From JALZVT01 sp964634815 (GTDB taxonomy: Bacteria > Pseudomonadota > Gammaproteobacteria > Pseudomonadales > Azotimanducaceae): 64,000 bases of DNA. The notes under the pieces are model-generated. The model saw only the letters and a list, made by a program, of their open reading frames with translations, was not told the DNA's origin and did no database searches. Numbering within the stretch: position 1 is the stretch's first letter; each line of letters begins with the position of its first letter. Location: contig CAZWMD010000004.1 in assembly GCA_964634815.1 (NCBI GenBank), positions 71,827-135,826 of the forward strand, written 5' to 3'. Made by a program: the position numbers and the translations under genes. This document shows positions 1 to 8,020 of the stretch, one piece after another.

Positions 1-219
1 CCAATCGCTAAGCCCAACCCAACAAATGTGGATAAACGCAGCGCACAAAAGACTGATAAAGAAACGATCTCCCCGCGTCGTATCCATGGGCAGAAAACCA
101 CGCCTTGCAACCGTTGGAGAGCGCCGCTCCCAAACGGTTAGCAGCAGCAAGCTAACAGCAATCGCACAAAAGAAAATAGCTGTAGGTGTTGTCCATGCCA
201 TCCAGGCTAACGCTTCCAT
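1..219 (-). CDS. DUF2160 small membrane protein of glycerol ABC transporter operon (3' part cut by window edge)
   Basis: The first 73 codons are visible; the rest lies beyond the left edge. The start ATG overlaps the TGA of the upstream permease (ATGA). The protein begins MEALAWMAWTTPTAIF, has a hydrophobic segment at about residues 12-30, then a basic loop with RRSPTVARRGFLPMDTTRGD, then a second hydrophobic segment. From memory this matches the DUF2160 family, small integral membrane proteins found between the permease and the solute-binding gene of glycerol ABC transporters. Its biochemical role is unknown. The next gene beyond the edge is expected to be the periplasmic binding protein (inference). 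Confidence 0.8.
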   Translation of the reverse strand, partial: MEALAWMAWTTPTAIFFCAIAVSLLLLTVWERRSPTVARRGFLPMDTTRGDRFFISLLCAAFIHICWVGLSDW

Positions 220-1028
220 CACGACACCCGCCCAAGCGCAAAACCCGCCGCCAGGTGTTTTCGAACAAACCAGACAACAACAACTCCCGGTACTATGGTT
301 AGTACTCCAGCCGCACAAAGAACGCCCCAGTCCATACCTGATGCACTTACGGTGCGCGTCATAACAACAGCAATAGGTTTTGCTTCGCTGCCGGTCAAAG
401 TACGCGCCAGAAGCAACTCCACCCAGCTAAACATGAAGCAGAAAAATAGAGTGACGCCCAGCGCTGCCCGATTCATTGGCAGGAATATACGAGTAAAAAA
501 GAACCATCGAGAGTGGCCATCGAGCTCTGCCATTTCATCAATCGATTTTGGCACTCCGGAGAAAAATCCCTCCAAAATCCATACCGCAAGAGGCACTGTG
601 AAAAGGCAGTGTGCAAGGGCCACCGCCAGGGGCGTGTCAAATAAACCAACAGACGAATACAGTTGAAAGAACGGCAACAAAAACACAGCCGGTGGAGACA
701 TTCGATTGGTCAACAACCAAAAGAACAGATGTTTATCTCCAAGAAATCGGTAGCGTGAGAACACAAAGGCCGCAGGTACGGCAACCCCAAGCGAAATGGC
801 GCTATTCAAACCTACATAGGAGAGCGAATTAATGAACCCACCCGACCAAACCGGATTCGTGAAGATCTCCTGAAAATTTTGCATAGTCGGCGCATTGGGT
901 AGCCACTCAACACCGGAGGCAATGCTTTCGTTAGTTCGCAATGCCATGTTAAGCAGCCAATACAGTGGCAGCAGCAGATACAAACAATAAATCCAGAGAA
1001 CTCCCTGGCAGAGTCTCGAGCTGATCAT
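219..1028 (-). CDS. glpQ: ABC transporter permease, glycerol/carbohydrate type (GlpQ-like)
   Basis: A 269-residue inner-membrane permease with about six transmembrane segments. The cytoplasmic EAA loop is visible at about residues 165-184 (EMAELDGHSRWFFFTRIFLP), which docks onto the ATPase subunits. Length and sequence fit the MalG-type second permease of carbohydrate-uptake family 1 importers. The start overlaps the end of the first permease by 4 bp and the stop overlaps the start of DUF2160, so the genes are translationally coupled. The glycerol assignment comes from the context: two distinct ATPases plus DUF2160. This symbol is also used for a phosphodiesterase; here it means the permease. 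Substrate is inferred, not shown. Confidence 0.85.
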   Translation of the reverse strand: MISSRLCQGVLWIYCLYLLLPLYWLLNMALRTNESIASGVEWLPNAPTMQNFQEIFTNPVWSGGFINSLSYVGLNSAISLGVAVPAAFVFSRYRFLGDKHLFFWLLTNRMSPPAVFLLPFFQLYSSVGLFDTPLAVALAHCLFTVPLAVWILEGFFSGVPKSIDEMAELDGHSRWFFFTRIFLPMNRAALGVTLFFCFMFSWVELLLARTLTGSEAKPIAVVMTRTVSASGMDWGVLCAAGVLTIVPGVVVVWFVRKHLAAGFALGRVS

Positions 1029-1921
1029 GTCAGATCACCAGAACGTTTCACGACACTGGTGTAAAACAAATAGCACAGCAGCAGATTCATAAGAAAGTAC
1101 AGCAGAGAAAACGCCGCTGCCGGACCAAGATCGAACTGTCCAACGGCTATGGTGGCCAGGTACTGGCTAAGGAAGGTGGTGCTACTCCCAGGGCCGCCAC
1201 CAGTAAGCACAAAAGGTTCTGTGTAGATCATCAAACTGTCCATCAACCGTAACAGTACGGCAATAACCAGCACACCCCACAGCCTGGGCAATTCAACAAA
1301 GCGGAATATCTGAAACGAAGAAGCGCCGTCGAGCACAGCAGCGTCATAATTGGCCCGTGGTATAGCTGACAGCCCGGCAAACGACAATAAGGCCACCAGC
1401 GACGTCCAGTGCCAAATGTCCATCGCCAGTAAGGTGAGCCAGGCATCAAGCGGGTTACTGGCGTAATTGTAGTCAACACCAAAGCCCACCAGCAGCGAAC
1501 CCAGCAAGCCTATATCTGGACGGGCAAAGATTTGCCAGATCGTACCTACTACATTCCAGGGCACAAGAAGAGGAATAGCCAGTAAAATTAGAATAGCGGA
1601 AGTGAAACGGGAATTTCTCGGCAACCCCCTGGCCACCATTAACCCAAGAGGAATCTCAATGAGCAAAACCAGGGCGCTGAATACAAGTTGGCGCTGGAAC
1701 GCATCAATGAAGCGTTGGTCGCGCAGAGTCTCCCTGAACCAGTCTAATCCAACAAAATACCTCGTATTGAAATCAAGAATGTCTTGTACTGAGTAGTTCA
1801 CAACCGTCATCAAGGGCACAACGGCACTGAATGCAACCACCAACAAGACCGGCAGCATTCCAAGCCAGGCTGCATTGGTGTAGTTCGCAGGTCTTGTTAC
1901 TGCAGAATCATTCACAGACAC
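1025..1921 (-). CDS. glpP: ABC transporter permease, glycerol/carbohydrate type (GlpP-like)
   Basis: MalF-type permease of about 298 residues. It has a hydrophobic first segment (LPVLLVVAFSAVVPLMTVVN), several further membrane spans and an EAA loop (YDAAVLDGASSFQIFRFVEL) for ATPase contact. I place the start at the GTG that shares one base with the TAG stop of the ATPase gene, because a GGAG lies 8 nt before it; an in-frame TTG 48 nt further upstream has no visible ribosome site. With the second permease it would form the membrane channel of a polyol/glycerol importer (inference from operon content). Confidence 0.85.
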   Translation of the reverse strand: MSVNDSAVTRPANYTNAAWLGMLPVLLVVAFSAVVPLMTVVNYSVQDILDFNTRYFVGLDWFRETLRDQRFIDAFQRQLVFSALVLLIEIPLGLMVARGLPRNSRFTSAILILLAIPLLVPWNVVGTIWQIFARPDIGLLGSLLVGFGVDYNYASNPLDAWLTLLAMDIWHWTSLVALLSFAGLSAIPRANYDAAVLDGASSFQIFRFVELPRLWGVLVIAVLLRLMDSLMIYTEPFVLTGGGPGSSTTFLSQYLATIAVGQFDLGPAAAFSLLYFLMNLLLCYLFYTSVVKRSGDLT

Positions 1922-3048
1922 TATTTCTGCTCCATTTGTTGTCCCATTGAGACACGCAGGTTGTCGCAAAATAGTTCATACCGATCCAAACGCAGCCGCA
2001 GTTCGCCATTGAGATGCGCTCCAAGCACACAACTGACCTGCGCCGTGCTTTCACCAATTGCAACACGGGCAATACCAAGGGCCTGTTGGGAGTTGGCTCC
2101 AACAAGCCGGGTACCCAAAAGCTTGACCGGTATGCTTATCGAGCTGCCGGGCCGGGAGGATTGCGTTTCTTGTGTGAGGTTCACAGTCTGGGTTTCAAGT
2201 ACCCCCCACTCCGGCCGGAAACCTATCTGCAAATTGCCTTTTGGGAGATCTCCGGGTGCTGCCTTCACAGGCTGGCCGGCCACCTCAAACCCCTCTGCGA
2301 ATTGCTCAGCGGGCAGCAGGTTCATGCCGGGGTTACCAATAAATCGGGCAACCTCCGTGTGAGCCGGACGGTCATATAGCTCCTGTGACGAAGCGGTTTG
2401 CAAAAGGCGACCATCGTGCAAGACGCTAACTGCATCAGCGAAAGTTAAGGCCTCGGTCTGATCATGCGTGACATAGACCATGGTCGTATCCAGCTCTGCC
2501 TGAGCACGCTTCACGGCGCCGCGTAACCGCCATTTCATACCGGGTTCAACCGCCGTGAGTGGCTCGTCGAGAAGCACCATCGGCAAATCATCTCGAACCA
2601 ACGCCTTGGCAAAGCCAACCAGTTGTTTCTGGAACAAGGATAACGCCGGAGGCTTGGCATCCAGAAGTTCACCTAAATCAAACAACTCAGCAACGGCCTC
2701 GGCGCGACGGCGACGCACAGCACGACTGACTCCGCGGGTACGCAGAGGGAAGGCAATATTGTCGCGTACTGAGAGTGAGTCATACATAACCGGAAACTGG
2801 AACACCTGGGCTACGCCGCGCTTACCTGCACTCAGCTTCGAGACATCGACGCCATCAAACACAATTCGCCCATGTTCGAGGGGCAACAGTCCGGACAGCA
2901 GATTAAGCAGGGTTGTCTTGCCTGCCCCCGAGCTTCCTAACAGCGCAAGACTGCCACCCGAAGGCACTTCAAAACTCAGTCCCTTTAGGGTGGGCTGCAC
3001 ACTACCCGGATAGGTAAATTGCAATTCTTCTACTTCAAGTCGCGCCAT
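1921..3048 (-). CDS. glpT: ABC transporter ATPase, glycerol type (GlpT-like), degenerate signature motif
   Basis: A 375-residue nucleotide-binding subunit. Walker A is at residues 38-46 (GSSGAGKTT), the Q-loop at QVFQFP, Walker B plus catalytic Glu at about 157-162 (MVLLDEP) and the H-loop His at 195 (VTHD). The LSGGQ signature is replaced by LSLFQ at about 136-140, a feature I associate with the GlpT subfamily. The C-terminal third is the regulatory OB-fold domain. The gene overlaps the other ATPase by 14 bp. Together the two ATPases would form a heterodimer with one regular and one degenerate ATP site. The name is also used for a glycerol-3-phosphate antiporter, which this is not. Confidence 0.85.
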   Translation of the reverse strand: MARLEVEELQFTYPGSVQPTLKGLSFEVPSGGSLALLGSSGAGKTTLLNLLSGLLPLEHGRIVFDGVDVSKLSAGKRGVAQVFQFPVMYDSLSVRDNIAFPLRTRGVSRAVRRRRAEAVAELFDLGELLDAKPPALSLFQKQLVGFAKALVRDDLPMVLLDEPLTAVEPGMKWRLRGAVKRAQAELDTTMVYVTHDQTEALTFADAVSVLHDGRLLQTASSQELYDRPAHTEVARFIGNPGMNLLPAEQFAEGFEVAGQPVKAAPGDLPKGNLQIGFRPEWGVLETQTVNLTQETQSSRPGSSISIPVKLLGTRLVGANSQQALGIARVAIGESTAQVSCVLGAHLNGELRLRLDRYELFCDNLRVSMGQQMEQK

Positions 3049-4123
3049 GCTGAGCGATCTCCAACAAATTGCGCGGGTCTACATAAACGTCTAACAGGCC
3101 ACTAGATTCAACAGCTGGGTCTGCTCTCTCACTACCATCAGACTTGATCAGCGCCATGACATTTTGCACACCATCGAGTCGCACAACCCACAGCGGTCGT
3201 TTACCAGTGTTGCCAGCATCAGCATCATGCAGTTCACCTTGCACAAAAGTGTGACTACCACTGGTTTCAATCGCCTGCACAGCAATCTGAAATCGTTGAG
3301 CACCAGACCCGCCATCGCTGAGGTTTGCTGGATCAAGCACAAGGTGTTCAGGTCGAATCGCTTGCACAAGCCCCGAGCCCGCGGAATCACTTACCAAATT
3401 TACTGCGGGTTCGCTCATGAGGTGCGCCGCTTCGAGAGACGCTGGATTGCGATACACCTCAAGCGCGGTACCACTTTGCAGGACCCTTTGCTCAGACATC
3501 AATACCAATGAATCACTGAGCGCGAAGGCATCCCGGCTATCTGAACTGGCGAATAACGCGGTGGTTTGCGTAGTGCGCAGCAACTGTCCAAGCTCTTGGG
3601 TAAGTCGCTCACGCAATCGAAAGTCCAGATTTACGAAGGGTTCATCAAGCAGCAGTATCTGCGCCTCGCTGGCAAGCGCCCTACCTATTGCCAGCCGTTG
3701 CTGCTGTCCACCCGAAAGCTCCGCGGGCCGTCTGTCGAGTAACGGCGTCAACTGCAGTGTTTCGGCGATCTGCTCAACACGAGCTCGCCGCTCACTCCTG
3801 CCTGCTGCACCACCACTTTCACGACTATTGCGACTGCCCCGCATGGGTGACTCAATATTTTGCCGAACGCTCCAGTGAGGGTAGTTAACAAACGCCTGAA
3901 AAACACAGGCCACCGAACGCTGACCACTGCGCAAAGACGGCAGAGCCTGGCCATTAAGCAAGACCTCGCCCCGGGCCGGAGACATCAGTCCGGCAATGTG
4001 GCGCAGAAGGTTGGTTTTGCCAGAGTTGTTTCGTCCTAAAATCACGCCGATCTGGCTTGATTCAAATTTCAGCTGGACCGGCGCGCACTGTGGCGCCAAG
4101 CGAAGATTGTTCAGTTGCAGCAC
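3035..4123 (-). CDS. glpS: ABC transporter ATPase, glycerol type (GlpS-like), H-loop His missing
   Basis: A 362-residue ATPase starting with GTG. Walker A is GRNNSGKT at residues 30-37, the signature LSGGQ is intact at about 136-140, and Walker B is ILLLDEP at about 156-162. The H-loop, normally THD, reads ASSD, so the switch histidine is absent. Beyond the ATPase core is a regulatory domain. This is the first gene of the operon. Only 41 bp remain upstream before an assembly gap, so the promoter is not visible. The combination with the GlpT-like, GlpP-like and GlpQ-like genes and DUF2160 points to an ATP-driven glycerol importer (family knowledge plus inference). Confidence 0.82.
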   Translation of the reverse strand: MLQLNNLRLAPQCAPVQLKFESSQIGVILGRNNSGKTNLLRHIAGLMSPARGEVLLNGQALPSLRSGQRSVACVFQAFVNYPHWSVRQNIESPMRGSRNSRESGGAAGRSERRARVEQIAETLQLTPLLDRRPAELSGGQQQRLAIGRALASEAQILLLDEPFVNLDFRLRERLTQELGQLLRTTQTTALFASSDSRDAFALSDSLVLMSEQRVLQSGTALEVYRNPASLEAAHLMSEPAVNLVSDSAGSGLVQAIRPEHLVLDPANLSDGGSGAQRFQIAVQAIETSGSHTFVQGELHDADAGNTGKRPLWVVRLDGVQNVMALIKSDGSERADPAVESSGLLDVYVDPRNLLEIAQHGAT

Positions 4124-4164
4124 CGGTTGAGCAACGCCCCCGCTAACTATTAACTACTTACTAT

Positions 4165-4264
4165 NNNNNNNNNNNNNNNNNNNNNNNNNNNNNNNNNNNN
4201 NNNNNNNNNNNNNNNNNNNNNNNNNNNNNNNNNNNNNNNNNNNNNNNNNNNNNNNNNNNNNNNN
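4165..4264. other. assembly gap (100 N)
   Basis: A run of exactly 100 N, a scaffolder default, between the glycerol importer operon and the metallopeptidase gene. The flanking sequences do not match each other, so the true distance is unknown. The promoter of the importer operon, and possibly a further gene such as a regulator, could be missing here. Confidence 0.98.
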
Positions 4265-4268
4265 GGTA

Positions 4269-6059
4269 CTAGTCTAACCGAGACGACTCTGGCGCGTCGC
4301 CAACTACCGTACCGGGAGTTGACGTATCAGGAACCAGCGCCTCAAGAGAGGCTCGAGCCGCCTGGCGAAAATAGGCGCTCGCGGCCCAACGTTCGGCATT
4401 CTCCAGATACCACTGGGCTCGGCTGTCACCGAGCAACCGCATAGCCTCACCCAAAAAATAATTTACTCGAGCAGACCAGGGTACACGGCGCCAAGCAATC
4501 TCAAGATACGCCTGCGCCTCCCCAGCCTGGCCAATATAGAGATGTGCAAGCCCAAGCCTGTAAATAGCTTCAAAGTTATCCGGCTGCGCATCGAGGACAT
4601 CACGCAAATCAAAAACCGATTCACTGTAGCGCTCCGCGCATTCAGGTCGACGCTGGACAATACACCCGGCTGTGGCCAGAGAAGATCTCTCCAGCAAGAC
4701 ACCCGGATCCTCAGGGGCTATCGCTTCCAGTCGAGCAATAAGCCCCACAGCGAGCTCTTTTTTACCCTGGAGCCGAAGAGCCTGGGAGTAGCCCAGCAGC
4801 GCTGAACGGCGTGCCGGCTCATTTTTCAGGACGCGCTCATAAAGCCGCTCAGAGGCTACCGGATTCATCAACATGGACGCATCAGCCAATACCTCCCGAA
4901 CCTCAGCGGCAGCAAGCGGCTCCACGTGCACGTCGTCATTGGACGCAACAAAAGAAGTATCCGGCAGCTGTCCGGTCAGGGTCTCTGCCCGCGCTTCGCT
5001 GGCAATGCGTCGCTCGCGTACGCTAGTCGAACGACGGCCTGATCCAGATAGAGCCTGCAAGGCATTGGTCGCCTTGAGCAGATCAATCAGACTTTCGTCC
5101 GGAAACGGCGGATCGCCGAGCACCAGAGACGCCGCAAGCTTTTGCTGGTCTACCTTGGACTGGACAAACAAGTAACGGACCAGAGCATGGGCGCTGTGAT
5201 AAAAGCGTTGCGTCTTGAGGCGGCTTACGCCCTGCAGATCACGCAGAGCCAAAAGCTCATGGAGCGGAAAGTCTGGTTCTTGTTCTGAGTTTCGCCAGCG
5301 TCCAAGCTCGTAGCTGATCATCCTGGTTGAGGACGTGCCTATTGATTGTGAGGGCTGATCTGATTGTGAGGGCTGATCTGTGAAACTCACTTCTGCGAGG
5401 AAGCTGGCCAAACCTTCTTCAAACCAGAGTGGCAATCCGCCGGGAACATCACGCCGCAGTCGATAGTGGACGTATTCGTGAAACAGGTTTTCACGCAGTG
5501 ACTGCAATCCCGCAAAGGGCCCAACCACAAGGGTGGTTTTGGCAAGAGTAGGCACGGTGAAAGCCGCAAAATGCCCAGACCGAAAGAGCCGATTGAAGTC
5601 TGCTCGCCGGCGCATAACGACCAGGTGGACGCCATCGTCTAGATTCTGCGTGCCGTTCTGCGCAAGAGCTGGCGCAATGCGCTTCACCAATGGAATAAAG
5701 GGGGCGACAAACTGATCAACCAACACATCAAACTGTTCAAGCTCCTGAAGTAGTTGCAGGGCTTTTGGCCTCTTGAGATCGGTGACAAGTATGCGCCTGA
5801 GCGAAGTTTCACTGGCCGGCGTAAAACGCGCCCACGCGCGCTCAGCAGTGTCTGCACGAACCACGCCGACGTCAAACAGAGCTAAAAACAGCACAATGCC
5901 TGGGAGGAGGATCGGCGAACTTGCTAAACTGGATCCTATGAGACGCAACAAAGCCAGCCAACCCCGAGCCAAACGACGTTCCACACTGGGCCTTTGTGTT
6001 GGTGTTCTTAAGCTTGCCAGCCCCCCTTCCACCAGGTTTCTCTCTTTCGTCTCTGTCAT
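4269..6059 (-). CDS. exported HExxH metallopeptidase with C-terminal TPR-like region
   Basis: A protein of about 596 residues from the chosen ATG. An N-terminal hydrophobic stretch ending VGVVRADT looks like a signal peptide, so it is probably periplasmic or secreted. A zinc-peptidase signature is clear: HEYVH followed about 18 residues later by WFEEGLASFL, the pattern of gluzincin-type (peptidase MA-like) proteins. The C-terminal half has helical repeats resembling TPR (for example NFEAIYRLGLAHLYIGQAGE). The start is uncertain. The reading frame is open to 6131, ATG 6059 and GTG 5984 are both possible, and the 5' end overlaps the divergent gene at 5938. The substrate is unknown. Confidence 0.75.
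   Translation of the reverse strand: MTETKERNLVEGGLASLRTPTQRPSVERRLARGWLALLRLIGSSLASSPILLPGIVLFLALFDVGVVRADTAERAWARFTPASETSLRRILVTDLKRPKALQLLQELEQFDVLVDQFVAPFIPLVKRIAPALAQNGTQNLDDGVHLVVMRRRADFNRLFRSGHFAAFTVPTLAKTTLVVGPFAGLQSLRENLFHEYVHYRLRRDVPGGLPLWFEEGLASFLAEVSFTDQPSQSDQPSQSIGTSSTRMISYELGRWRNSEQEPDFPLHELLALRDLQGVSRLKTQRFYHSAHALVRYLFVQSKVDQQKLAASLVLGDPPFPDESLIDLLKATNALQALSGSGRRSTSVRERRIASEARAETLTGQLPDTSFVASNDDVHVEPLAAAEVREVLADASMLMNPVASERLYERVLKNEPARRSALLGYSQALRLQGKKELAVGLIARLEAIAPEDPGVLLERSSLATAGCIVQRRPECAERYSESVFDLRDVLDAQPDNFEAIYRLGLAHLYIGQAGEAQAYLEIAWRRVPWSARVNYFLGEAMRLLGDSRAQWYLENAERWAASAYFRQAARASLEALVPDTSTPGTVVGDAPESSRLD
5344..5379. repeat. two perfect tandem copies of an 18-bp unit
   Basis: The unit gattgtgagggctgatct occurs twice in a row inside the metallopeptidase gene and encodes a duplicated DQPSQS. 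It keeps the reading frame and lies in a loop after the catalytic helix, so it looks like a recent slippage duplication. Confidence 0.9.
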
Positions 6060-6585
6060 TTCAGGTTTACTGGTCAGCTCACAAGTCCTGGCCCAAACGA
6101 GCGAGCCGCAAGAGAGAACATTGCCCAACAAAATGTCTTGCCAGGCACTACAAACCGTCGGCTTGCACGACTACGAAGGCGCACCAGAAAGCTATGAAGC
6201 TTCCACGTTTTTTGAATCCAAATTTGAATTGCGCATAAACAAAGTACTCACCCGGCATCTTGCTGCAAGTGGTTCAGGAGCAGCCGAAGCAACCCCGGAT
6301 TTGTTTTTGACCCTGCGCGCAATCAATGCCAGACCCATCGATTTGCGGTGTCGACAAATTCAGGGCCTGGGGGGCGAGCTCGGTTTTAGTTGCAGCAATA
6401 CGCCCCCGTCAGAACTGTTACTTATCAATCCGCAAAGTCTGCGCTTCACACGGACTTCGATCGGCGGCTGGACCTTTGCAGATCGCCCCGCTAAATCCAA
6501 AAACAACAAATCCGAAGAGAGTCAGGGGAATCTTGGCGATGACTCCCTCTTTGTAGAATACGGCAACTGCGAGGCTGTTCGCTAA
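5938..6585 (+). CDS. hypothetical exported protein
   Basis: A protein of 215 residues that I do not recognise. From ATG 5938 it has a long basic N-region and then a hydrophobic stretch ending SSQVLAQTS, a plausible signal-peptidase site. The mature part has a clear alternating beta-like pattern (FELRINKVLTRHLAA, PDLFLTLRAINARPIDLRC) and four cysteines, consistent with a small periplasmic domain. It is divergent from the metallopeptidase, and their 5' ends overlap by about 120 bp with the starts chosen here. One of the two starts may therefore be further in; ATG 6133 would remove the signal peptide and is less likely. Confidence 0.6.
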   Translation: MRRNKASQPRAKRRSTLGLCVGVLKLASPPSTRFLSFVSVISGLLVSSQVLAQTSEPQERTLPNKMSCQALQTVGLHDYEGAPESYEASTFFESKFELRINKVLTRHLAASGSGAAEATPDLFLTLRAINARPIDLRCRQIQGLGGELGFSCSNTPPSELLLINPQSLRFTRTSIGGWTFADRPAKSKNNKSEESQGNLGDDSLFVEYGNCEAVR

Positions 6586-6606
6586 AATCTTGCTTGTTGC
6601 TTGCTG

Positions 6607-6930
6607 CTACTTTTCGTCTTTTTGGGTTGGAGCGGCTTCAAGCGCTTCAAGTTCAGCCAGTAGATCAGCGACAACCGCAGCTGGCGCAGGAGCATCCTCA
6701 TCAAGGCGCTTCTCGGCGGTGACATTGACCTGCTCGATCGACGCGATTCGAGACTTTACCTCAAGGCTCGATACCTGAACTTGCTGGATATCCTCAGCTT
6801 GCGCGCTCCAGGTACCGGCAACCCCTAAAACTCCAAAAAAAACAGCGGCGCTATGCCGACAAATCATATGACTCCAATTCTCTTTCTGGCTCTTCTTGTG
6901 GCCTATCTTGTAGCCTGTCTCGTAGCCCAT
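6607..6930 (-). CDS. small hypothetical exported protein
   Basis: A 107-residue protein. The start at 6930 is supported by a strong GGAGG 9 nt upstream. A second ATG at 6867 would give a tighter signal peptide (MICRHSAAVFFGVLGVAGTW, then SAQAED). The mature part is short, acidic and Ala/Glu-rich, with a run PAPAAVVADLLAELEALEAA that could form one amphipathic helix. The first codons are built from three imperfect 12-bp repeats (GYET, GYKI, GHKK). No family is recognised. It lies downstream of the cysteine peptidase gene on the same strand, 119 bp away, so the two may be cotranscribed. Confidence 0.6.
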   Translation of the reverse strand: MGYETGYKIGHKKSQKENWSHMICRHSAAVFFGVLGVAGTWSAQAEDIQQVQVSSLEVKSRIASIEQVNVTAEKRLDEDAPAPAAVVADLLAELEALEAAPTQKDEK

Positions 6931-7049
6931 TCTGAAGTTCCTCCAGTTCGTCTCGTTAGTACGGCAAATCCCCGTAACTATGGCCCAGGGACACCAAGTC
7001 TCCCGTCCTGTCTTTTTAGCACGTTTTTACGCGATATGGGCCAGAACCA

Positions 7050-7852
7050 TTAGGGTTCCGCCCTATAGTCCCAAATCCCCTGTTCATTCAGCGCGTAAAC
7101 ATATCGATACCCAAGGTGGGATTTTTTCTTTATCACATTGTCCGACTCTAGCAGCCATACGTCTCCGTTTTCCCACTGATACGCAAGAACAGCATGGTGG
7201 CCTCTCTGGCGTCTTTCCCTGGCCACTACCACCCGCATTCGTTCTGGCGCTACCCCCAGCATCCGCAGCAAGAAATACTTGGATGATGCGTAGTCTTCGC
7301 AATCACCACCACGCTGCAAAAACTCAAACAAGGTAGACCAGTGAGAGCGCGGCGTTGCCGCACTGGNNNNNNNNNNNNNNNNNNNNNNNNNNNNNNNNNN
7401 NNNNNNNNNNNNNNNNNNNNNNNNNNNNNNNNNNNNNNNNNNNNNNNNNNNNNNNNNNNNNNNNNNCGATCTGCGTTGTTGAATTTTGAATCTCTCTCAT
7501 AATCGGTTCGGTTCAAATAGCGATTAACCAGCTCGATCTGATCTTTCAGCGTCAGTTCTCGGCCACGCAATACCAGGGCTCGCAAGACCCGTTGCTTCCT
7601 GGAACAGGTGCTTAGCCTGGATAGGCATAGATCAAATTGCACTCGCTGCAAGGTGTTGCGCTGCAGGGCGTTCCACCAGGGCGAAAATAGCTCTGCGCTG
7701 CCTAACTTCAGCCCGCTATCAAAAGCGTAGAGATTACGATCGGCCGCAAAACCCGGCACAGAGCCAAGCGCCAGAGAGAGCCCGGCAAAGGTGACAAAGG
7801 CATAGTAAGCCGCAGAGAAAAAACGTCTCAGGGGAAAGCCGTATTCCCGCAT
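7050..7852 (-). CDS. transglutaminase-like cysteine peptidase (BTLCP), interrupted by assembly gap
   Basis: Two pieces of one gene lie on either side of the 100-N gap. The N-terminal piece (7467-7852) has a signal peptide ending GFAAD and then a helical region. The C-terminal piece (7050-7366) carries the catalytic core: RGGDCEDYASSKYFLLR with the nucleophile Cys, GHHAVLAY with the His, and ESDN as the third position. This is the bacterial transglutaminase-like cysteine proteinase family (PF06035/DUF920), which includes the periplasmic protease LapG. No LapD or LapA homolog is visible nearby, so the target is open. With exactly 100 N the two pieces are out of frame; a missing length that leaves remainder 2 when divided by 3 would restore the frame. 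Confidence 0.8.
7367..7466. other. assembly gap (100 N) inside the cysteine peptidase gene
   Basis: A run of 100 N. Flanks do not repeat each other. In family members only about ten residues separate the N-x-x-x-Y-x-x-D region from the W-A-T-P-type motif, and most of these are already visible on the two sides. The real missing sequence is therefore probably only a few bases to tens of bases (inference). Confidence 0.97.
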
Positions 7853-8020
7853 TCAGATCCACTCCGCCACGTTAAATCCCCAAAAGTCAGGAAGATCTTT
7901 ACAAGCAAATGTTGAAAGTGTCAAAAATGACAGGTAATTTGTTAACAATATTTTTTCTTCCTGCCTAATTCTCTAAGACCACCCGCATCCAGACAACTAA
8001 AACAACGAGCGCCCTATTCA

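Noticed and set aside
5344..5379. Possible CRISPR-like direct repeats
   Set aside because: Only two copies without spacers, in frame within a coding gene.
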